Positions 61,301 to 64,000 of a stretch of DNA of 64,000 bases are shown here, piece by piece. How positions within the stretch are numbered: position 1 is the first letter of the stretch; each line of letters starts with the position of its first letter. The translations under genes were made by a program, and so were the position numbers. This DNA is from Flavobacterium eburneipallidum (GTDB lineage Bacteria > Bacteroidota > Bacteroidia > Flavobacteriales > Flavobacteriaceae): positions 558,001 through 622,000 of the forward strand of contig NZ_CP114291.2 of the NCBI RefSeq assembly GCF_027111355.2, read 5' to 3'. The notes under the pieces are model-generated. The model was not told the origin of the DNA and searched no databases. It was given only the letters and a program-made list of their open reading frames with translations.

Positions 61301-61685
61301 AAATGATGTGTATAATTTAACAGCCAATAATTTAGGTTATTTGAGTAATCTTCCAGGGCGAAATGTGTTTAAAGAAGCCGTAACAAGCGGTGTTTTAAGA
61401 AGTCAGCCTAAACAATATTCGTCAAGATGGATTGAAGATGGATCTTTTGTAAGATTAGATAATTTAACATTAGGATATGATTTCGACCTAAAAAATTTGC
61501 CTCTATTATCTAGTGCAAGATTATTTGTTACAGGGCAAAATCTTTTGTTATTCACTAAATATTCAGGTTTAGATCCAGAGGTTAATTCGGATGTTTCGGG
61601 TACAGGAATTGCTCCTCTTGGAGTAGATTATTTGGCTTATCCTAAATCTAAAACAGTAAGCGTTGGATTAAGCGTTTCGTTTTAA
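58374..61685 (+). CDS. SusC/RagA-family TonB-linked outer-membrane protein with STN domain
   Basis: 1,103 residues from the ATG at 58374. Signal segment (FYQFVLALVFSSVTMANSLN), then an STN domain (about 45-115; ITDMDLNKALTELGKSADVK) that contacts a FecR protein. The carboxypeptidase-like domain has LSGVVVDAKGLSLPGASVIV. The TonB box and SusC motif EEVVVVGYGSSKQKDLTGSV lead into a plug (VIRGGTSLTGVNDPLYVIDG, ATAIYG-type STAIYGSRGANGVIVI) and a barrel ending KTVSVGLSVSF. It imports oligosaccharides with the SusD partner downstream. The STN domain ties it to the sigma/anti-sigma pair. Substrate unknown. Confidence 0.95.
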   Translation: MKKTVVKQRLIIRLMKMTFYQFVLALVFSSVTMANSLNGQVKLDTKVTISITDMDLNKALTELGKSADVKFSYNSRIVPSDQKVSVKADNEAFSIVLSRVLKPLKISYAVVSNQIVLQKASEKNEKSTNVSAVNPQQKVLSGVVVDAKGLSLPGASVIVKGTSNGTSTDLDGKFSLKVEDEGSILVISYMGYDTLEIPVGSKTEFRITLKESSQSLEEVVVVGYGSSKQKDLTGSVSSVKSENFNKGPQMSAQQAIQGKMAGVVIAQNSGKPGGSNKVVIRGGTSLTGVNDPLYVIDGVPISTTAGVSQANIRGNGTDFFDQEPTNPLMTINPNDIESVTVLKDASSTAIYGSRGANGVIVITTKKGKSGNLKVTLDVTGGISTVSNKLDVLSADEYRKINTDLGLTFSDLGGNTNWQDEIYRTAEIKDYNLSFSGGSDKTAYRASLGYGDQEGVLIGSKLERANARINVNHSALNDKLSFDLRVNYGQTFSNNSPVSNTVGSEAGTSINYESYVFNPTYPIYNATGGYNHVPPYRINPVSFSNDVLDEVTNDRFLGNLSTTYKIINPLSVNVNLGYTNQGINRNSYIKKSNPLGEGMGGYASVQKLEDYSKLLETVLRYDETFGKHTVNAIAGYSYQYFVNEGIRNAVSGFLSDEFKWYSLQAASTNQGVTSFKGSNKLISMYGRINYSFNDIILATGTIRRDGSSRFGSGNQWGVFPSGSLAWRISNMDFFKSKTISDLKIRTSYGVTGNQEIGNLNSITRLGATSAGYIVGGQRITTVLPLQYANPDLKWEQTAQFNTGVDYSLLDGRVRGSIDYYIKKTSDLLLNIPVPSPTAVSTQLANVGSVQNKGIELELSADIINKGDFTWTTSINYSRNRNEVLSLSNSQFKGDNIQVAPLQGQGLTAGIFAQLIQPGLPVGTFYGREFKGIENGVEIIDPEMKVIGSAQPDFTFGITNSLSYKRISLGFNFRGSIGNDVYNLTANNLGYLSNLPGRNVFKEAVTSGVLRSQPKQYSSRWIEDGSFVRLDNLTLGYDFDLKNLPLLSSARLFVTGQNLLLFTKYSGLDPEVNSDVSGTGIAPLGVDYLAYPKSKTVSVGLSVSF

Positions 61686-61713
61686 ACATAACTTCAATTA
61701 ATAAATTACTATC

Positions 61714-63252
61714 ATGAAAATATATAAAATCAAATTAATAGTGTACGCATTTGTTGTCTCGATTTCCTTACCTGGATGTACCAATTTAGACGAAGAAACA
61801 TTTGGGAGTTTGTCACCAGACACTTATTATAACAATGAAGCAGAAGCACTTTCTTCTGTAGTAGGAGTGTATCAATCCTTGTCGCAAGTTGCTCATATTG
61901 GCGATCCATGGCGTATTGCCGAATTTGGAACCGATGAGTTTATAGTTCCCGGAAGAGCCAGTGGGGGATGGTTTGACCAAAATAATATTGACATAATCAA
62001 TCATACTGTAGCTCCAACAAATGCTACTTGTGGTAGAGCCTGGAGAAATATTTTTCAGGAAATTGGTACGGCTAATGCTGTTTTAGAAAGTTTGCAGGCA
62101 TCGCCAAATAGTGCCAATTTAAAAGGATTAATTGCTGAGGTAAGAGCCTTACGTGCCTACGGTTATTTCTATGCAATGGATTTTTGGGGTAATGTGCCTT
62201 TGGTTACTGTAGCCAGAATTGATCCTAATAATTTGCCAAAGAATACGCCAAGAAAAGACGTATTTGCTTTTATAGAAACAGAAATGCTAGCCGCCATTCA
62301 AGATTTACCTTCTATAACTACAGTTAATAAAACCAGTTATTATCCAAGGTTTACCAAAGAAGCTATTTATGGTGTTTTGGCAACTATGTATTTGAACGCT
62401 CAAGTTTATACAGGAACGCCTAAATGGACAGAAGCTATTGCAATGTGTGATAAAATTATTGCTACAAATAAATATTCGTTGGAAGCCACTGTTGTAGATA
62501 ATTTTAAATCCACCAACGAGCAAAATTCAAAAGAAATCATTTCTTCTTTCTCCATTGCACCAGCACAAAATGCAGGGAATAATCAGTTCATTTTATACAC
62601 TCAAAACGGATTGGATAAATTAAAATACAATTTGCCTTTTACACCAGCCAATGGATACAGTACGTATCAAGAAGCTTTAGATCGCTACGAAAATCAGGAT
62701 GTTCGTAAATCATTAATCGAATACGGACCTCAATTTTATTTAGATGGTGTTACGCCTTTACGCTATCCAAATGGAACACAATTGAATATTGTTGCTGTAA
62801 AAAGTTTAATCAGTGCTGAAGATAATGAAGGCTATAAGGTCTTGAAATATACTCCAATTGGAACTTCTTGGTCTGGTTTTAATGCCGATAATGATTTGGT
62901 TTTAATGCGTTATGCTGACATTTTATTAATCAAAGCGGAAGCACTATTTAGAGGTGGAACTACTACAATTCCAGATACTGCATTAGGTTTAGTAAATCAA
63001 GTAAGAGGCAGAAGTAATGCTTCGGTTTTAGCCAGTTTGACTTTAAAAAACATCGAAGACGAAAGAGCCAGAGAATTAATCTGGGAAGGACACCGCAGAA
63101 GAGATATGATTCGTTTTGGAACTTATTTTAATGGAACTTGGGCATTCAAAACCACCCAAACAGAAGCTTTTAGAGCCATATATCCTATTCCGCAAGAGCA
63201 ACGAACAGCGAATCCAAATTTGGAACAAAATCCAGGTTATCCGAATAATTAA
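61714..63252 (+). CDS. SusD/RagB-family nutrient-binding lipoprotein
   Basis: 512 residues. The lipoprotein signal ends at SLPGC (residue 22), then TNLDEETFGSLSPDTYYNNE, the usual SusD N-terminus. TPR-like helical segments include LIAEVRALRAYGYFYAMDFW, FTKEAIYGVLATMYLNAQVY and LMRYADILLIKAEALFRGG. The C-terminal signature is ERARELIWEGHRRRDMIRFG, with YPIPQEQRTANPNLEQNPGY at the end. It caps the SusC barrel at the cell surface and binds glycans. It starts 28 bp after susC and has a hairpin behind it. Confidence 0.95.
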   Translation: MKIYKIKLIVYAFVVSISLPGCTNLDEETFGSLSPDTYYNNEAEALSSVVGVYQSLSQVAHIGDPWRIAEFGTDEFIVPGRASGGWFDQNNIDIINHTVAPTNATCGRAWRNIFQEIGTANAVLESLQASPNSANLKGLIAEVRALRAYGYFYAMDFWGNVPLVTVARIDPNNLPKNTPRKDVFAFIETEMLAAIQDLPSITTVNKTSYYPRFTKEAIYGVLATMYLNAQVYTGTPKWTEAIAMCDKIIATNKYSLEATVVDNFKSTNEQNSKEIISSFSIAPAQNAGNNQFILYTQNGLDKLKYNLPFTPANGYSTYQEALDRYENQDVRKSLIEYGPQFYLDGVTPLRYPNGTQLNIVAVKSLISAEDNEGYKVLKYTPIGTSWSGFNADNDLVLMRYADILLIKAEALFRGGTTTIPDTALGLVNQVRGRSNASVLASLTLKNIEDERARELIWEGHRRRDMIRFGTYFNGTWAFKTTQTEAFRAIYPIPQEQRTANPNLEQNPGYPNN

Positions 63253-63273
63253 TTGTTTTTATAACGAATACTT

Positions 63274-63311
63274 ACCCATGCGTTTTTAGAATTTTCTATT
63301 TACGGATGGGT
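63274..63311 (+). terminator. Hairpin after susD
   Basis: ACCCATGCGT with ACGGATGGGT (one mismatch), followed by TTGTTTTTC. Moderate stem in the 92-bp gap before the hydrolase gene; readthrough is possible. Confidence 0.55.
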
Positions 63312-63344
63312 TTGTTTTTCTTTAAATTTGATAAAATAATCTAA

Positions 63345-64000
63345 ATGAAAATTTCACTCTTTTTTTTATTGTATTTAGGATTTGTAGTTGGTATAAATGC
63401 ACAGTCTTACAAAGGGGTAACTGGAGTTAGAGATACGTCTTATTCAACTAAAAGCGCTTACAAATATGATGTGAAAAAACATCCATCGATTAAAATTGTT
63501 TCTGAATTTCAATTTCCTTCGGTTAAAGAAAAACGGAATATCGCCTATTGCGAAATCGGGAAACGAAAGTTGAATCTCGATGCTTTTTATAATACAAATA
63601 AAACAAATTCGAAACGAACAGCAATCATCATTATTCATGGTGGCGGCTGGCGTACCGGAAGTAGAGAGCAACATTATCCGATGGCACAAAAGTTGGCTAG
63701 TTTAGGTTATATTTGTTTCACACCAGAGTACCGACTCTCAACCGAGGCACTTTTTCCAGCTGCTATTTATGATCTAAAAGCAGTGATTCGTTGGGTTCGA
63801 CAAAATGCAGAAGCTTATAATTTTGATCCAAATAAAATTGCTGTTTTAGGCTTTTCAGCTGGCGGCGAAATGGCTTCTTTTATGGGAACAACGGGAAATA
63901 TGCCTTTATTCGAAGGGACTTCTTGTAATTTAGATACAAAATCGAATGCCAATGCCGTGGTGGATATTGACGGAACTTTATCTTTTGTCCATCCCGATGG
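63345..64000 (+). CDS. Exported alpha/beta hydrolase (esterase/lipase), cut by window end
   Basis: About 218 codons are present. The signal peptide MKISLFFLLYLGFVVGINAQ is followed by a hydrolase fold: oxyanion loop IIIHGGGWRTGSREQHYPMA, SLGYICFTPEYRLSTEALFP, and the nucleophile elbow GFSAGGEMASFMG. The HGGGW plus GxSxG pattern fits the hormone-sensitive-lipase/BD-FAE group, some of which deacetylate polysaccharides. It follows the SusCD pair on the same strand, so an accessory role in glycan use is reasonable. A TAAATTTG box at 63323-63330 could give it a separate promoter. Confidence 0.88.
   Translation, partial: MKISLFFLLYLGFVVGINAQSYKGVTGVRDTSYSTKSAYKYDVKKHPSIKIVSEFQFPSVKEKRNIAYCEIGKRKLNLDAFYNTNKTNSKRTAIIIIHGGGWRTGSREQHYPMAQKLASLGYICFTPEYRLSTEALFPAAIYDLKAVIRWVRQNAEAYNFDPNKIAVLGFSAGGEMASFMGTTGNMPLFEGTSCNLDTKSNANAVVDIDGTLSFVHPD

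Noticed and set aside
1..64000. tRNA, rRNA, CRISPR array or prophage
   Set aside because: I looked for clover-leaf T-loop motifs, rRNA-like stretches, spaced repeats and phage structural genes and saw none. The only mobile element I can delimit is the IS at 48938-50557.

Overview
The window is a chromosomal segment of a gliding member of the Flavobacteriaceae, most likely Flavobacterium or a close relative. Supporting evidence: gldD, gldE and gldH, a SusC/SusD pair, DUF3098, DUF4271 and DUF4296 proteins, low GC, and many upstream boxes matching the Bacteroidetes -7 consensus TAnnTTTG. Most of the window is housekeeping: AsnRS, TyrRS, SerRS and LeuRS, pyrH-frr, ftsX-DUF3098-uppP-truB, hemD, pyrC, ssb-gldE-gldD, ricT-gldH-pbp1A and the scoA/scoB CoA transferase.

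Layout. 1-754 is the 5' part of asnS. 961-5608 is an AT-rich accessory operon: a small HNH-nuclease-like gene followed by two dynamin-like GTPases that resemble LeoBC and LeoA, the pair that defines the Eleos anti-phage system. Convergent to it is a WYL-domain regulator (5615-6526). Its divergent promoter region carries TGACA repeats spaced by about one helical turn, and two small membrane-protein genes lie beyond. Then come a GH63/MGH1-like glycosidase, an MMPL/RND exporter, a CPA2 antiporter, frr-pyrH, a ParE-type toxin-antitoxin pair, truB-uppP-DUF3098-ftsX, leuS, a zinc peptidase, hemD, a polyprenol-phosphate sugar transferase, pyrC, tyrS, the gliding genes, serS, scoAB, PBP1A and ricT.

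45112-50657 is a second accessory region in which two genes are broken in ways that can be read exactly. A RhuM-family gene is frameshifted by a perfect 19-bp tandem duplication. A putative AbiC-type abortive-infection gene is split by a 1,620-bp IS1595-type element with an 8-bp target duplication (ATTTATTA); removing the element and one copy of the duplication restores a 254-codon frame. The element's own transposase has an internal stop, and it carries two passenger ORFs.

50739-56078 is a metal-uptake locus: a thioredoxin-like protein, a TonB receptor, an Nramp transporter fused to a UspA domain, and a DtxR/MntR regulator. Both divergent promoters can be placed, and a palindrome overlaps the receptor's -7 box. 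56446 to the end is a polysaccharide-utilisation-type cluster: ECF sigma, FecR anti-sigma, SusC, SusD and an alpha/beta hydrolase cut by the window edge.

Gene gaps repeatedly hold two kinds of repeats. One is inverted-repeat elements of about 65-130 bp. The other is short tandem arrays with a strict 7-bp period and several unrelated unit sequences; two such arrays also occur inside the leuS reading frame. I saw no rRNA, tRNA or CRISPR array.
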